Below, piece after piece: positions 34,749 to 44,298 of a stretch of 64,000 bases of DNA (its first letter is position 1; every line of letters starts with the position of its first letter). Source of the stretch: Chitinophaga flava (GTDB lineage: Bacteria; Bacteroidota; Bacteroidia; Chitinophagales; Chitinophagaceae). Position numbers and translations under genes: made by a program. A model generated the notes under the pieces. The model was not told where the DNA came from. It was given only the letters and a program-made list of their open reading frames with translations, and did not search any database. The stretch covers positions 1,984,001-2,048,000 of the forward strand of contig NZ_QFFJ01000001.1 in the NCBI RefSeq assembly GCF_003308995.1, in the 5' to 3' direction.

Positions 34749-35411
34749 TTACGGCTTAGGCCCGAGAAATGCAATCGTTTGCATGATTTTATCTTTTAGC
34801 GATGCCCAATCTCTACTATCGATCATCGATTTAGACAACAAATTGCTGCCCATACCTACGCAAACCACACCGGCATCAAACCAGGCGTTCATACTGATAT
34901 GGGTAGGCTCTACACCACCAGTAGGCATAAATTTCATCTGTGGAAAAAGTGGCTTGATAGCCTTTACATAACCTGGTCCCAGTACATTACCAGGGAACAG
35001 CTTTACCAGCTTAGCCTGCTGTTTCTCTGCCACAGAAACTTCTGTGGGAGTCATACAGCCAGGGATCCACAGTATCTGTCTGGAACGGCAATAAGCGCCG
35101 GTTTCAGGATCCGTAACCGGACAAACAATAAAATCAGCACCCAGTTCTGTATACGTGGCTGCATCAGTCGCGTTTTTAATAGTACCGATACCCAGATAGA
35201 GGTCCGGCATTTTAGCCTGTTTCAGCTCCCGCAGCCTGGCGAAATTCTGCTGCGCATTAGCGCCCCTGCTGGTGAACTCAAATACCCGCAGCCCACCGTC
35301 ATAACAGGCCTGTAATACTTCACAGCAAACATCAGCATCTTCATGGTAAAAAACAGGGATGATACCGCTCTGCTCAAATGCAGCTATAATAATCTCCGGT
35401 TGTGGTGCCAT
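34749..35411 (-). CDS. kdgA: KDPG/KHG aldolase
   Basis: 220 residues of the class I aldolase fold. The Schiff-base lysine is in AKLVKLFPGNVLGPGY and the phosphate-binding end is MPTGGVEPTHISMNAWFDAGVVCVGMGSNL. It splits 2-keto-3-deoxy-6-phosphogluconate into pyruvate and glyceraldehyde 3-phosphate, the last step of the uronate pathway. The start codon is 1 bp from the kdgK stop, so translation is coupled. Confidence 0.93.
   Translation of the reverse strand: MAPQPEIIIAAFEQSGIIPVFYHEDADVCCEVLQACYDGGLRVFEFTSRGANAQQNFARLRELKQAKMPDLYLGIGTIKNATDAATYTELGADFIVCPVTDPETGAYCRSRQILWIPGCMTPTEVSVAEKQQAKLVKLFPGNVLGPGYVKAIKPLFPQMKFMPTGGVEPTHISMNAWFDAGVVCVGMGSNLLSKSMIDSRDWASLKDKIMQTIAFLGPKP
34770..34783 (-). 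promoter_or_regulatory. Second LacI-type operator, upstream of exuT
   Basis: TGCAATCGTTTGCA differs from a perfect palindrome at one position and from the kduI operator by one base. It lies within the 3' end of kdgA, 58 bp before the exuT start, a good place for an internal controlled promoter. Confidence 0.6.
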
Positions 35412-35412
35412 A

Positions 35413-36411
35413 CTAAATCAGTTTTAATATATCCTCGGCAGAGGTGGTGTTAAAATCTCCTTTCACAAAAAACTTGGAATAGGCGGCAGCAGCAGCATAA
35501 GAGATGATGCCCTGATCGTCTTTCCCCTGCAGTTGGGCATGGATAAGGCCTGCCATAAAACAGTCGCCGCTACCTACCCTGTCTACCACATCATTGGTTT
35601 CATATTCCCGGGAAATGCTCACCTGTCCGTTATGATAGTAGAAGGCGTAATATAAATTGTGTGTAGTTGCCTTACTGAAACGGAAGGTGAAGGCCACCCG
35701 TTTGCAGCGTTTATACTGCTCCGTTATTGCCGCCGCCACTTTCATGGCTTCCTGCAGATAGGCTTCCCGGGTATCGGCTTCCAGTGCAGCCGTATCCAGC
35801 GGGGTGTCCAGCATATTATTGGCAGCCCAGATATTACCCATCACTACATCACAATATGCCACCAGCTCCGGCATCACTTCGTGGGGCTTTTTGCCGTATT
35901 GCCACAGTTTGCTGCGGTAGTTAAGATCAGTGGAGATGGTCATTCCTTTACGGGTAGCTGCTTCCAGCACTTCTTTGCAGATCAGCACCGCATCCGGGTT
36001 CAGTGCCGGGCTGATAGCACTCCAGTGAAACCATTCAGCATCTCCCAGCAATTCGTCCCAGTTCACCGTTCCCGGCACTATCTGGCTAAAGGAAGAGTAC
36101 TTGCGGTCGTACACTACTTCCGCATGTTTAAGGTCGCTGCCCTGGGCCAGGTAATAAATACCAATACGGTCGCCGCCCCATAACATCCTGTCGGTGGCAA
36201 TGCCCCTGTCGCTCAGCTGCCGCAGCACGTCTTTCGAAAAACCGTTTTCCGGTACTTTGCTGATATACGCCACCGGCGTACCCCAACGGCCCAATGCCGC
36301 AGCTACATTGGCTTCTGCGCCGCCTACATAAACAGCCGAGGTGTTATTGGCCAGGTCAGGCGACAGGCGTAACAGCAGCTCACCAAAGGTGATAACTTTT
36401 ACAGACTTCAT
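35413..36411 (-). CDS. kdgK: 2-keto-3-deoxygluconate kinase (PfkB family)
   Basis: 332 residues. PfkB marks are present: VGGAEANVAAALGRWG near residue 30 and the anion-hole/catalytic segment DVVDRVGSGDCFMAGLIH near 275, with the catalytic Asp in GSGD. It phosphorylates KDG to KDPG. It sits between uxaC and kdgA with 0-1 bp gaps, so the operon is tightly coupled. 2-Keto-3-deoxygluconate is the natural substrate in this context. Confidence 0.92.
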   Translation of the reverse strand: MKSVKVITFGELLLRLSPDLANNTSAVYVGGAEANVAAALGRWGTPVAYISKVPENGFSKDVLRQLSDRGIATDRMLWGGDRIGIYYLAQGSDLKHAEVVYDRKYSSFSQIVPGTVNWDELLGDAEWFHWSAISPALNPDAVLICKEVLEAATRKGMTISTDLNYRSKLWQYGKKPHEVMPELVAYCDVVMGNIWAANNMLDTPLDTAALEADTREAYLQEAMKVAAAITEQYKRCKRVAFTFRFSKATTHNLYYAFYYHNGQVSISREYETNDVVDRVGSGDCFMAGLIHAQLQGKDDQGIISYAAAAAYSKFFVKGDFNTTSAEDILKLI

Positions 36412-37806
36412 CTAAAAATCAAAATATGCTTTAGCGTTGTAGTAACAAATATCCTGGACCATCTTCCCTAACCACGGAATGTCGTTGGGCAATTCACCGT
36501 TTTCCACATCACGGCCAATGAGATTGCACAAAATACGACGAAAATATTCATGGCGGGGAAAAGATAGAAAACTCCTGGAATCTGTCAGCATACCTACAAA
36601 ACGGCTCAGCAATCCCATATTGCTCAGGGTATTGATTTGTTTCTCCATACCATCTTTCTGGTCGAGGAACCACCAGCCAGACCCGAACTGGATTTTACCA
36701 GGCACGGTGCCATCCTGGAAATTGCCCGCCATAGTGGCAAACACTTCATTCCAGGCCGGATTGAGATTATAGAGGATGGTCTTTGCCAGTTTATCTTTCT
36801 TATCCAGTTCGTTAAAGAAGGCACTCATAGCTGATGCCATGTTCCAGTCGCCGATGGAGTCCACACCTGCATCTGCACCCAGCAGCTGAAGCAAACGGGA
36901 ATTGTTGTTACGGATGGCGCCAGCATGAAACTGCTGTGCCCAGCCTTTTTCGTGATTCCATTCGCAGATCTGCAGCAGCAGAGCCGTCTTAAACTGCTCG
37001 CTTTCATGAGCGGTGGCAGGCTGGTTTTGCCGGGCCTGGGAGAAAATATTGTCCAGCTCTTTTTGCGTGTAAGCCGCAAAGCTGAAGGTATTAATACCAT
37101 GGTCGCTCAGCCGCCCGCCCATTTCGTGGAAATAATCATGTCGCAGGCGCAGGGCTTCCACCAGATCATTATAAGACCGTATGTCTTTGTTAGTTACTTC
37201 CGCCAGCTTATCCACAAAAGCGTTGAACATGCCCGGGTTTTCCACAGCCATGGCTTTGTCTGGCCGGAAAGTAGGCAACACGCGGGTACTAAAAGGCTGA
37301 TGCGCTACCGCCCGGTGATGTTCCAGCGAATCAGTAGGGTCATCGGTGGTACATACCACTTCCACTTTAAAATGTTGCAGCAGGGCCTGGGTAGAGAGTT
37401 GTGGCAGCCTTTCATTGGCCTGTTCCCAGATTTTAGGTGCAGTGGCTTCGCTCAGGAGATCCGTGATACCGAAAGGATTTTTCAATTCCATATGCGACCA
37501 GTGATAGAGCGGGTTACGCATGGTATAGGGTGTGGTAGCCGCCCAATGTCTGAATTTCGTATAGTCATCAGCGTTGCCTGTGATAAACGTTTCCGCCACT
37601 CCATTGGCACGCATAGCGCGCCATTTGTAATGATCGCCCCTTAGCCAGATGGCAGTGAGGTTCTCAAACACCTTATTTTGGGCTATTTCGTCCGGAGGCA
37701 GGTGATTATGATAATCTATCACCGGCATAGACTGTGCATAATCAAAATATAGTCGTTTAGCAGTTTCTGTTTGCAGTAAAAAATCTTCGGTCAGAAATCC
37801 CTTCAT
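36412..37806 (-). CDS. uxaC: Glucuronate isomerase (uronate isomerase, UxaC)
   Basis: 464 residues. The metal-binding HxH-like start (MPVIDYHNHLPPDEIAQN) and WLRGDHYKWRAMRANGV are family signatures, as is LTDSRSFLSFPRHEYFRRILCNLIG at the C-terminus. UxaC interconverts galacturonate/tagaturonate and glucuronate/fructuronate in the cytoplasm. It lies 9 bp after uxaB, and its stop abuts kdgK. Confidence 0.95.
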   Translation of the reverse strand: MKGFLTEDFLLQTETAKRLYFDYAQSMPVIDYHNHLPPDEIAQNKVFENLTAIWLRGDHYKWRAMRANGVAETFITGNADDYTKFRHWAATTPYTMRNPLYHWSHMELKNPFGITDLLSEATAPKIWEQANERLPQLSTQALLQHFKVEVVCTTDDPTDSLEHHRAVAHQPFSTRVLPTFRPDKAMAVENPGMFNAFVDKLAEVTNKDIRSYNDLVEALRLRHDYFHEMGGRLSDHGINTFSFAAYTQKELDNIFSQARQNQPATAHESEQFKTALLLQICEWNHEKGWAQQFHAGAIRNNNSRLLQLLGADAGVDSIGDWNMASAMSAFFNELDKKDKLAKTILYNLNPAWNEVFATMAGNFQDGTVPGKIQFGSGWWFLDQKDGMEKQINTLSNMGLLSRFVGMLTDSRSFLSFPRHEYFRRILCNLIGRDVENGELPNDIPWLGKMVQDICYYNAKAYFDF

Positions 37807-37815
37807 ATACTGTGA

Positions 37816-39309
37816 TTAGTTTTTTTGTTGCTGCAGTTGCATAAAGTTTTTCACACCGTTTTTCATCAGTTCTTCGAGGTGGACAGCCACTGTTTCCGCA
37901 AAATGAGGAATAGTAGCCAGATCTGACTCCCACAGTTTCTCATCTGCACATACCCGCTCTGCCAGTTGCAGGACTGAAGTATAACTGGCCCAGTGGGCAG
38001 CAAAAATGGCGGCGTTATCATCAGTGATCGTGTATTCTTCTGTACCACGCATACCGAAGTATTTACCATCTTCAACACGGGTGGGCTTCAAAAACAGCAC
38101 CATGGCTGCGAAGCCAAGACTCATGTATTCGGGTATGGTTTTATATTGATGATAATAACGCACGAGTGTACGCACATTACGCGCATTCATTTTGGAACTT
38201 TCCTGGAAAGTAATGCTGATGAGCTTGTGTGCGATGAATGGATTGGCAAAACGGTCCAGTACGTCCTGTGCGAAGCTGGTGGCTTGCGGACAGGTATCCT
38301 GGATAGTAGGCAGTATCTCCCGGAGTATCACTTCATGGAAGAAATGCCGCATGTATTCATCCTGCATACATTCATATACTGTATTTAATCCTGAAAGGAA
38401 GGCCAGTGGCACCGCCGCCGTATGACTACCATTCAGAATACGGAGTTTCTGCTCCCTGAATGGAACAATGCTGGGTGTAATCAGCATCCGCTCATCAGTC
38501 TTATGAAAACCCAGTACAGACCGTATATGTTCATCTCCCTCTATCGCCCACAACAGGAAAGGTTCCACTTCAATCCACAGTTTGTCTGTGTATCCAGCCT
38601 GCTGCTCTATCTCCGCCAGATTACGGGGTTTACCCGGCACAATACGGTCTACCAGTGAATTACAGAAGTGATTGTCTGTTTCAATCCATTGTATGAAAGC
38701 AGCTGGCATGTCGTTATAAGCTGCCAGCTTTAATACGATTTCTTTTAATAAACGCCCATTGTCTACCACCAGTTCAGTAGGCACTATCACAAAACCCGTG
38801 TTGGCACGGCCCTGGAAGTAGTCGTACCGCTCTTTCAGCACTGCCAGTAATTTGCCGGGGAAAGAAGCCGGTGCTGACGCCCCGATTTTCTCCGGTACAT
38901 ACTGGATGCCTACTTCCGTGGTATTGGAGATGATGGTTTGCAACGCCGGCTGCTGAACCGTTTCCAGCACAGCCTGCCAATCTGCATTCGATTGCAAAAC
39001 CCGGCTAATAGAAGAATTAATCAGTACCTGGTCAACCAGTTCTCCCTGGGCAATTCCTTTGATATGCGTGGTAAAAAGGCTGTCCTGGCTGCTGAATTCG
39101 GTAGTATCCCCATCGGTAGACTTTACCACCACAATACGGCCTTCATAAACACCATTACGGTTGGCCTTGTCAACCAGATAATCTACCAGTCCGCGCAACA
39201 GCACACCGGTACCAAACTGCAGGATCTTTTCCGGGAAATGGAAGTTTTTTTCATGAACGCCGGAATTTGCACTGCTTAATATATACTCTTTATTTAATGT
39301 ATGCAGCAT
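37816..39309 (-). CDS. uxaB: Tagaturonate reductase / altronate oxidoreductase (UxaB)
   Basis: 497 residues of the mannitol-dehydrogenase family. The N-terminal Rossmann part begins EKILQFGTGVLLRGLVDYLVDKAN, and the C-terminal helical domain contains the catalytic KILNGSHTA-like segment (LRILNGSHTAAVPLAFLSGL). It reduces tagaturonate to altronate with NADH. Absence of a uxuB-type fructuronate reductase here suggests the galacturonate branch is the main one. It is the first gene of the five-gene operon. Confidence 0.93.
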   Translation of the reverse strand: MLHTLNKEYILSSANSGVHEKNFHFPEKILQFGTGVLLRGLVDYLVDKANRNGVYEGRIVVVKSTDGDTTEFSSQDSLFTTHIKGIAQGELVDQVLINSSISRVLQSNADWQAVLETVQQPALQTIISNTTEVGIQYVPEKIGASAPASFPGKLLAVLKERYDYFQGRANTGFVIVPTELVVDNGRLLKEIVLKLAAYNDMPAAFIQWIETDNHFCNSLVDRIVPGKPRNLAEIEQQAGYTDKLWIEVEPFLLWAIEGDEHIRSVLGFHKTDERMLITPSIVPFREQKLRILNGSHTAAVPLAFLSGLNTVYECMQDEYMRHFFHEVILREILPTIQDTCPQATSFAQDVLDRFANPFIAHKLISITFQESSKMNARNVRTLVRYYHQYKTIPEYMSLGFAAMVLFLKPTRVEDGKYFGMRGTEEYTITDDNAAIFAAHWASYTSVLQLAERVCADEKLWESDLATIPHFAETVAVHLEELMKNGVKNFMQLQQQKN

Positions 39310-39510
39310 TGCTTCTAAATTATGCTAAATAGGTTCTTGACACATTAAATATATAATGTTGATTTAACAAATTGTAGTGTGTGGACAAATATTAGCTAAA
39401 ACTGGTTAAAATGATACAATCCGCATAATCAGTCTCAATGCCCCCATTAATTCTATCAATAGGCGTTTGCCTGGATTTTCAGTAAATTTGCGTCCTTAAA
39501 CTTTTAAAAA
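39310..39510. promoter_or_regulatory. Divergent promoter region uxaB / mnmA
   Basis: TAAATTTG at 39483-39490 is a consensus -7 box 20 bp before mnmA. GGCGTTTGCC (39462-39471) shares the right half of the LacI operators but is only weakly palindromic. The uxaB side is AT-rich with no clear operator. Confidence 0.45.
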
Positions 39511-40617
39511 ATGAGCAAGCATGGTAAAGTGCTGGTGGCCATGAGCGGTGGTATCGACAGTACCGTTACAGCGCTGATGTTGCATGAACAGGGCTATGAA
39601 GTGGTGGGCATCACCATGAAAACCTGGGATTATGCTTCTGCTGGTTCCAGTAAGAAGGAAACCGGCTGCTGTAACCTCGACTCTTTCAATGATGCCCGCG
39701 CAGCCGCGGTACATCATGGATTTCCACATTTTGTGCTGGACATCCGCGACGAATTCGGGGACTTTGTCATCAATAACTTCGTAGACGAATATATTGCAGG
39801 ACGTACTCCCAACCCCTGTGTGCTGTGCAATACCCATATCAAATGGCGCGCCCTGATGAAACGGGCCGATGCCATGGACTGTGATTTTATTGCTACCGGA
39901 CACTACGGTCAGATCCGCCGCCACGACAACGGCCGCATGGTAATCAGCAAAGGCATCGACGAAACAAAAGACCAGAGTTATGTGCTGTGGGGCATCCAGC
40001 AGGATGTACTTTCCCGCACCCTCCTTCCTTTGGGTAAATACCGCAAAACAGAAATCAGGCAGATGGCCTTCGACTTCGGATACCCCGAACTCGCCAAAAA
40101 AGCAGAAAGCTATGAAATCTGCTTCGTGCCCGACAACGACTACCGCGGATTCCTCAAAAGGAAAGTAGATGGCCTGGAAGAAAGAGTCAACGGCGGCAAT
40201 TTTGTGCTCGCTGACGGCACTATCGTGGGTAAACACAAAGGTTACCCCTTCTACACCATCGGTCAGCGTAAAGGCCTCGATATCGCCCTCGGACGCCCTG
40301 TGTTCGTCACCGAAATCATTCCGGAAACCAACACCGTCGTTCTCGGCAACGAAGATGAACTGAGGAAAAACGAAATGTTTGTAAGCGGCCTCAACATGGG
40401 TAAATACGAAACCATCACCGACGGTTTCGAAGCCATTACCAAAATACGGTATAAAGATCCCGGCGCACTGAGCACCCTTTACAACGAAGACGGTAAAGTA
40501 AAAGTCAATTTCTTCGAAGACGTGAAAGGCATAGCCCCCGGGCAATCCGCCGTATTCTACGAAGGCGACGACGTAATCGGCGGTGGTATCATCCAACGCG
40601 GCCCGATCACATTATAA
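39511..40617 (+). CDS. mnmA: tRNA-specific 2-thiouridylase MnmA
   Basis: 368 residues. The PP-loop (VAMSGGIDSTV) is near residue 12, the first catalytic cysteine in NPCVLCNTHIKW near 105, and the second in SYEICFVPDNDYRGF near 200. MnmA adds sulfur to U34 of Lys, Glu and Gln tRNAs. It stands alone between the uronate operon and an acetyltransferase, and ends in a strong terminator. Confidence 0.95.
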   Translation: MSKHGKVLVAMSGGIDSTVTALMLHEQGYEVVGITMKTWDYASAGSSKKETGCCNLDSFNDARAAAVHHGFPHFVLDIRDEFGDFVINNFVDEYIAGRTPNPCVLCNTHIKWRALMKRADAMDCDFIATGHYGQIRRHDNGRMVISKGIDETKDQSYVLWGIQQDVLSRTLLPLGKYRKTEIRQMAFDFGYPELAKKAESYEICFVPDNDYRGFLKRKVDGLEERVNGGNFVLADGTIVGKHKGYPFYTIGQRKGLDIALGRPVFVTEIIPETNTVVLGNEDELRKNEMFVSGLNMGKYETITDGFEAITKIRYKDPGALSTLYNEDGKVKVNFFEDVKGIAPGQSAVFYEGDDVIGGGIIQRGPITL

Positions 40618-40639
40618 CAACCTTTTTCATCATAAACAG

Positions 40640-40666
40640 AAAGGGCGGGAATTTATCCCGCCCTTT
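40640..40666 (+). terminator. Terminator of mnmA
   Basis: AAAGGGCGGGA/TCCCGCCCTTT with a 5-nt loop, ending in T5, 22 bp after the mnmA stop. Confidence 0.88.
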
Positions 40667-40697
40667 TTATGTATTTTAGTTTGATAACCGCAATTGT

Positions 40698-41240
40698 ATG
40701 CACCCACTACCGAATATATTCCCTGAACTCCACACCCAAAGGCTGGACCTGATCGAACTGCAACCCTCCCATGCCGCTGATATTCTCGAACTCTTCGGAG
40801 ATCAACGCGTCACGGAATATTACCATGTCATGCCGCTCAAAAGCATACTGGACGCAGAAAGAGTAATCACCTACTTCCATCACCGCTATAAAGACCAGCT
40901 GGGCATCCGGTGGGGCATCACCCTCAAAGGTCAATCCAAACTCATCGGTACCATCGGCTTCAACAGCTTCCCCCAAATACACCGCGGCGTCATTGTATAC
41001 GCCCTCGCCCATCCCTACTGGGGCCGTGGCCTCATGACCGAAGCCATCCTCGAAATGGTCAGATTCGGCTTCCGGGAATTACAGCTCAGTCGCATCGAAG
41101 CAGAAGTAATGCCCGCCAACATACCTTCTGAGAGAGTGCTCGTTAAAAACGGTTTCCATCAGGAAGGAACGCTTAAAAAATGGATGGAATGGGACGGACG
41201 GCTGTTTGATATTAATATGTGGGCGCTGGTGAAAGAGTGA
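40698..41240 (+). CDS. GNAT acetyltransferase, RimJ/RimL type
   Basis: 180 residues. The RimJ/RimL pattern begins TQRLDLIELQPSHAADILELFGD and includes GFNSFPQIHRGVIVYALAHPYWGRGLMTEAI, with the acetyl-CoA loop in PYWGRGLMTEA, and the usual LVKNGFHQEGTLKKWMEWDG end. These enzymes acetylate N-terminal amines of ribosomal proteins or small molecules; the target here is unknown. Confidence 0.85.
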   Translation: MHPLPNIFPELHTQRLDLIELQPSHAADILELFGDQRVTEYYHVMPLKSILDAERVITYFHHRYKDQLGIRWGITLKGQSKLIGTIGFNSFPQIHRGVIVYALAHPYWGRGLMTEAILEMVRFGFRELQLSRIEAEVMPANIPSERVLVKNGFHQEGTLKKWMEWDGRLFDINMWALVKE

Positions 41241-41412
41241 CGTTAATCTTTTAATAATTGTTTGAGCTCCTTGACTTTGTTCATGAAAGCATCTATCTGA
41301 GGAGACCGACAATTTTTTTCATAACAATGGATTTCCACCAAGTTACATGACAAAAAATTTCATCGCCAAAACCTTTGACAAAAAAACTATTGTCAAAAAT
41401 ATAACCCATTGA

Positions 41413-42576
41413 TTACGAAAATCTTACAGCAAACATTGTATCCGCCCCCTGACCATAACCAGCAATAACCCCACCTTCCTGCTTCCGTAAAGCACTGTTC
41501 TCCTCGATATACTGCACTACATCCTCATTCTCCTGACGGAAAACGGAACAGGTAATATAAATCAACGCTCCCCCTTTTTTCAGGAAGGGTATAACGTTAT
41601 AGGCTATACGTTTTTGTAACTGCTGGTATTTCAGGATTTCTTCCTGATTAAAGAAGCTGACACTTTCCGGTGTACGGCCCCAGGTGCCGGAACCGCTGCA
41701 GGGTGCGTCGAGGATAATACCGTCAAACTTCTGCTGGCCCATAGTAGCAGGGAAACGGTCAGCGGTAAGATCGGCCACACGGGCTTCGTATTGTTTGATA
41801 CCGGCGGCGGCAAAACGTTGTTGCAGATTCTCAAGAATGGAGCGGCGTACATCGCTAACCAGCAGCTTTACACCGGGTTGCTGATCTTTCAGCAGGATGG
41901 ATTTGCCCCCGCTGGCAGCGCAACAATCCCACCACTGCTCGTTTTTACCCGGACGAAACAAATTGCCGGTCTGCTGACTGGAAGCATCCTGTACTTCATA
42001 CCAGCTCTTTTCGGGCAACAGGGTTTCTATTTTGGTACCATTCGGTAAAGCAATGGTGGCGTTATTCTCAAATACTTCATAGTGTACGGCAGCTTGTTGC
42101 AACAACTTCAACACCTTGTCCAGCTTGTTATTCCGTACACGGATAAACAACCGCGGCTGTTGCAGAAACGACAATCCAAATGCCTCCGTATCCACGGCGG
42201 GAGACAGCTCCGTCACCAGCGGAAAAATACGTTCAGCCGTTACCGGTAGTCCCAGTAAAGCGGCCTTCTCTTCCAGCGGCAGCTGTATTTGCTCGTCCCA
42301 AGCGGGTTGGAGCGCCTTCAGTAAATCGGTGGAAGTATGTTCACACAAAAAGGTACCGGCCAGGATACGTTCGTTTAAGGGTAGTTCCTTACCCCAATGG
42401 CCTAAGCGATAGTAATGATATACCAGCTGGGAAATCCAGCGCCTGTCGCGGCTTCCCATATAGGGGTGCTCCTTGAAAAAAGCTTTCAGGAAATGATGTA
42501 ACGGAAGGCTGCCCTGATAGGCGCCGATAATTTTTGCTGCTGATGCTAAGTAATTCTCCCAACGGGTCATACGCAA
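41413..42576 (-). CDS. RsmB/NOP-family RNA m5C methyltransferase
   Basis: 387 residues. The SAM-binding motif is WDCCAASGGKSILL near residue 215, and both catalytic cysteines are there: DAPCSGSGTWGRTPES near 290 and YITCSVFRQEN near 340. The N-terminal 140 residues are helical and resemble a NusB-like RNA-binding part. The family makes m5C in 16S rRNA. It ends in a hairpin-less AT-rich gap holding TTTGACA...TGTCAAA (41374-41397). Confidence 0.88.
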   Translation of the reverse strand: MRMTRWENYLASAAKIIGAYQGSLPLHHFLKAFFKEHPYMGSRDRRWISQLVYHYYRLGHWGKELPLNERILAGTFLCEHTSTDLLKALQPAWDEQIQLPLEEKAALLGLPVTAERIFPLVTELSPAVDTEAFGLSFLQQPRLFIRVRNNKLDKVLKLLQQAAVHYEVFENNATIALPNGTKIETLLPEKSWYEVQDASSQQTGNLFRPGKNEQWWDCCAASGGKSILLKDQQPGVKLLVSDVRRSILENLQQRFAAAGIKQYEARVADLTADRFPATMGQQKFDGIILDAPCSGSGTWGRTPESVSFFNQEEILKYQQLQKRIAYNVIPFLKKGGALIYITCSVFRQENEDVVQYIEENSALRKQEGGVIAGYGQGADTMFAVRFS

Positions 42577-42588
42577 AGATATCCTAAA

Positions 42589-42621
42589 AAAACGGGGCGA
42601 AGATTGCTCTTCGCCCCGTTT
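42589..42621. terminator. Terminator of sucB
   Basis: AAACGGGGCGAAGA pairs with TCTTCGCCCCGTTT around TTGC, 18 bp after the minus-strand sucB stop. It lies between sucB and the rsmB-like start. Confidence 0.85.
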
Positions 42622-42638
42622 ATTATCTTTTGATGCTG

Positions 42639-44195
42639 TTAGAGTTTCAGCAGTGCTTTCAGTGGATCTTTACCGAACAGCAGCTGTTCAGGATTTTCCA
42701 GCATTTCTTTTACTCTTACGAGGAAGCTTACCGACTCACGACCATCGATGATACGGTGGTCGTAGCTCAGTGCGATGTACATCATTGGGCGGATTACTAC
42801 CTGACCATTTACTGCCATCGGACGATCCTGGATTTTGTGCATGCCCAGGATAGCGGATTGTGGGATATTGATGATCGGAGTGCTCATGAGGGAGCCGAAT
42901 ACGCCACCATTGGTGATGGTGAAGGTACCGCCGGTCATTTCAGGAATAGTCAGTTTGTTTTCACGCGCTTTGGTAGCGAGTTCCAGTACCGCTTTTTCGA
43001 TGCCGGCCATATCCAGGCTCTCCGCGTTGCGGATTACCGGTACTACCAGACCTTTTGGAGCGGATACGGCGATGGATACATCGCAGTAATCGTGATATAC
43101 CAGTTCTTCACCGTCGATGTAAGCGTTTACGGACGGGAATTCCTGTAAGGCGAAGCAGCACGCTTTAGTGAAGAAGCTCATAAAGCCCAGGTTCACTTCA
43201 TGTTGCTTTTTGAATATGTCTTTGTATTTAGCACGCAGCGCCATGATGTTGGTCATGTCTACCTCGTTGAAGGTAGTGAGCATAGCGGTGGTGTTTTTAG
43301 CTTCTACCAGGCGGCGGGAAACAGTTTTACGCAGGTTGCTCATTTTTTCACGGCGTTCCTGACGGCTGAACATTTCCTGGCCGATAGCTACTCCCGGATT
43401 TTGCAGAGCGGCATATACATCATCTTTCATGATTTTGCCGTGTGCGCCGGAACCTTTGATGGTAGCCGGGTCTACATGTTTGTCTGCAATAACGGCAGCA
43501 GCTACTGGGGTAGCTTTGATATCATTGGGGATACTGGTCACCGGTGCCTGTTGAGGCTGTGGTGCCGCTGCTTTGGCGGGCTGTGCTGCCGGTGCGGCCG
43601 GAGCAGCTTTACCTGCCGGACGGGCAGCGCTGGTATCTATTTTGCAGGCGATGTCGCCTATCTTTAAAGTATCACCTTCTTTGGCAACCAGGATCAATAC
43701 GCCGGCTTCTTCTGCATTCAGTTCAAAAGTGGCTTTTTCTGATTCCAGCTCACATACCACTTCATCTCTTTCTACATAATCACCATCTTTTTTGGTCCAT
43801 TTCACCAGAGTTACTTCGCTGATAGACTCACCTACCGTAGGTACTTTCATTTCAATAACCCCTTTGTTGACAGCCGGTGCTACGGGAGCTGCCGGTGCTG
43901 CTTCGGTAACAGGTGCTGCAGGCGCTGCGGCCGGTGCCGCCTCCTGTGCAGGTGCTGCTGCCGCTGTATCAATTGTACAGGCCACATCACCAATCTTCAG
44001 CGTGGCTCCTTCCTGTGCTGCAATCTTCAGGATACCTGCTTTTTCTGCATTCAGTTCGAAGGTGGCCTTTTCAGACTCCATTTCACACAACACCTCGTCC
44101 TGCTGCACATAATCTCCGTCTTTTTTCAACCACTTTGCAATTGTTACCTCGCTAATAGATTCTCCTACCGTAGGGACTTTGATTTCGATAACCAT
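42639..44195 (-). CDS. sucB: 2-oxoglutarate dehydrogenase E2 (dihydrolipoyl succinyltransferase), two lipoyl domains
   Basis: 518 residues. Two lipoyl domains lie at 1-78 and about 113-192, both with the lipoylated lysine in ESEKATFEL and about 70% alike. Alanine/proline-rich linkers follow each. The E1/E3-binding domain (PVAAAVIADKHVDPATIKGSGAHGKIMKDDV) is near 230, and the catalytic domain has the DHRIIDGRES active site near 490. Most SucB proteins have one lipoyl domain, so the duplication is notable but known in Bacteroidota. It lies 100 bp after sucA. Confidence 0.95.
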   Translation of the reverse strand: MVIEIKVPTVGESISEVTIAKWLKKDGDYVQQDEVLCEMESEKATFELNAEKAGILKIAAQEGATLKIGDVACTIDTAAAAPAQEAAPAAAPAAPVTEAAPAAPVAPAVNKGVIEMKVPTVGESISEVTLVKWTKKDGDYVERDEVVCELESEKATFELNAEEAGVLILVAKEGDTLKIGDIACKIDTSAARPAGKAAPAAPAAQPAKAAAPQPQQAPVTSIPNDIKATPVAAAVIADKHVDPATIKGSGAHGKIMKDDVYAALQNPGVAIGQEMFSRQERREKMSNLRKTVSRRLVEAKNTTAMLTTFNEVDMTNIMALRAKYKDIFKKQHEVNLGFMSFFTKACCFALQEFPSVNAYIDGEELVYHDYCDVSIAVSAPKGLVVPVIRNAESLDMAGIEKAVLELATKARENKLTIPEMTGGTFTITNGGVFGSLMSTPIINIPQSAILGMHKIQDRPMAVNGQVVIRPMMYIALSYDHRIIDGRESVSFLVRVKEMLENPEQLLFGKDPLKALLKL

Positions 44196-44298
44196 ATTTT
44201 ATCAGTTGATGGTGAACCAGTGTCTGGCTGCTGACATTTACGCATCGATAAAGGCTAACAGCTCAACACTTGTTTCTGTTTATTGTTTGCTGTTTTAA

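Noticed and set aside
39496..40596. 366-codon minus-strand frame opposite mnmA
   Set aside because: Mirror of the mnmA codons; mnmA has all catalytic motifs and its own promoter and terminator.
41374..41397. TTTGACA...TGTCAAA as an intrinsic terminator
   Set aside because: The stem is AT-rich and weak with a 10-nt loop and no T-run in the needed place; left as an unexplained small inverted repeat.
42639..44195. Pyruvate dehydrogenase E2 instead of SucB
   Set aside because: Two lipoyl domains are common in pyruvate E2, but the gene follows sucA directly and the catalytic end fits succinyltransferase.
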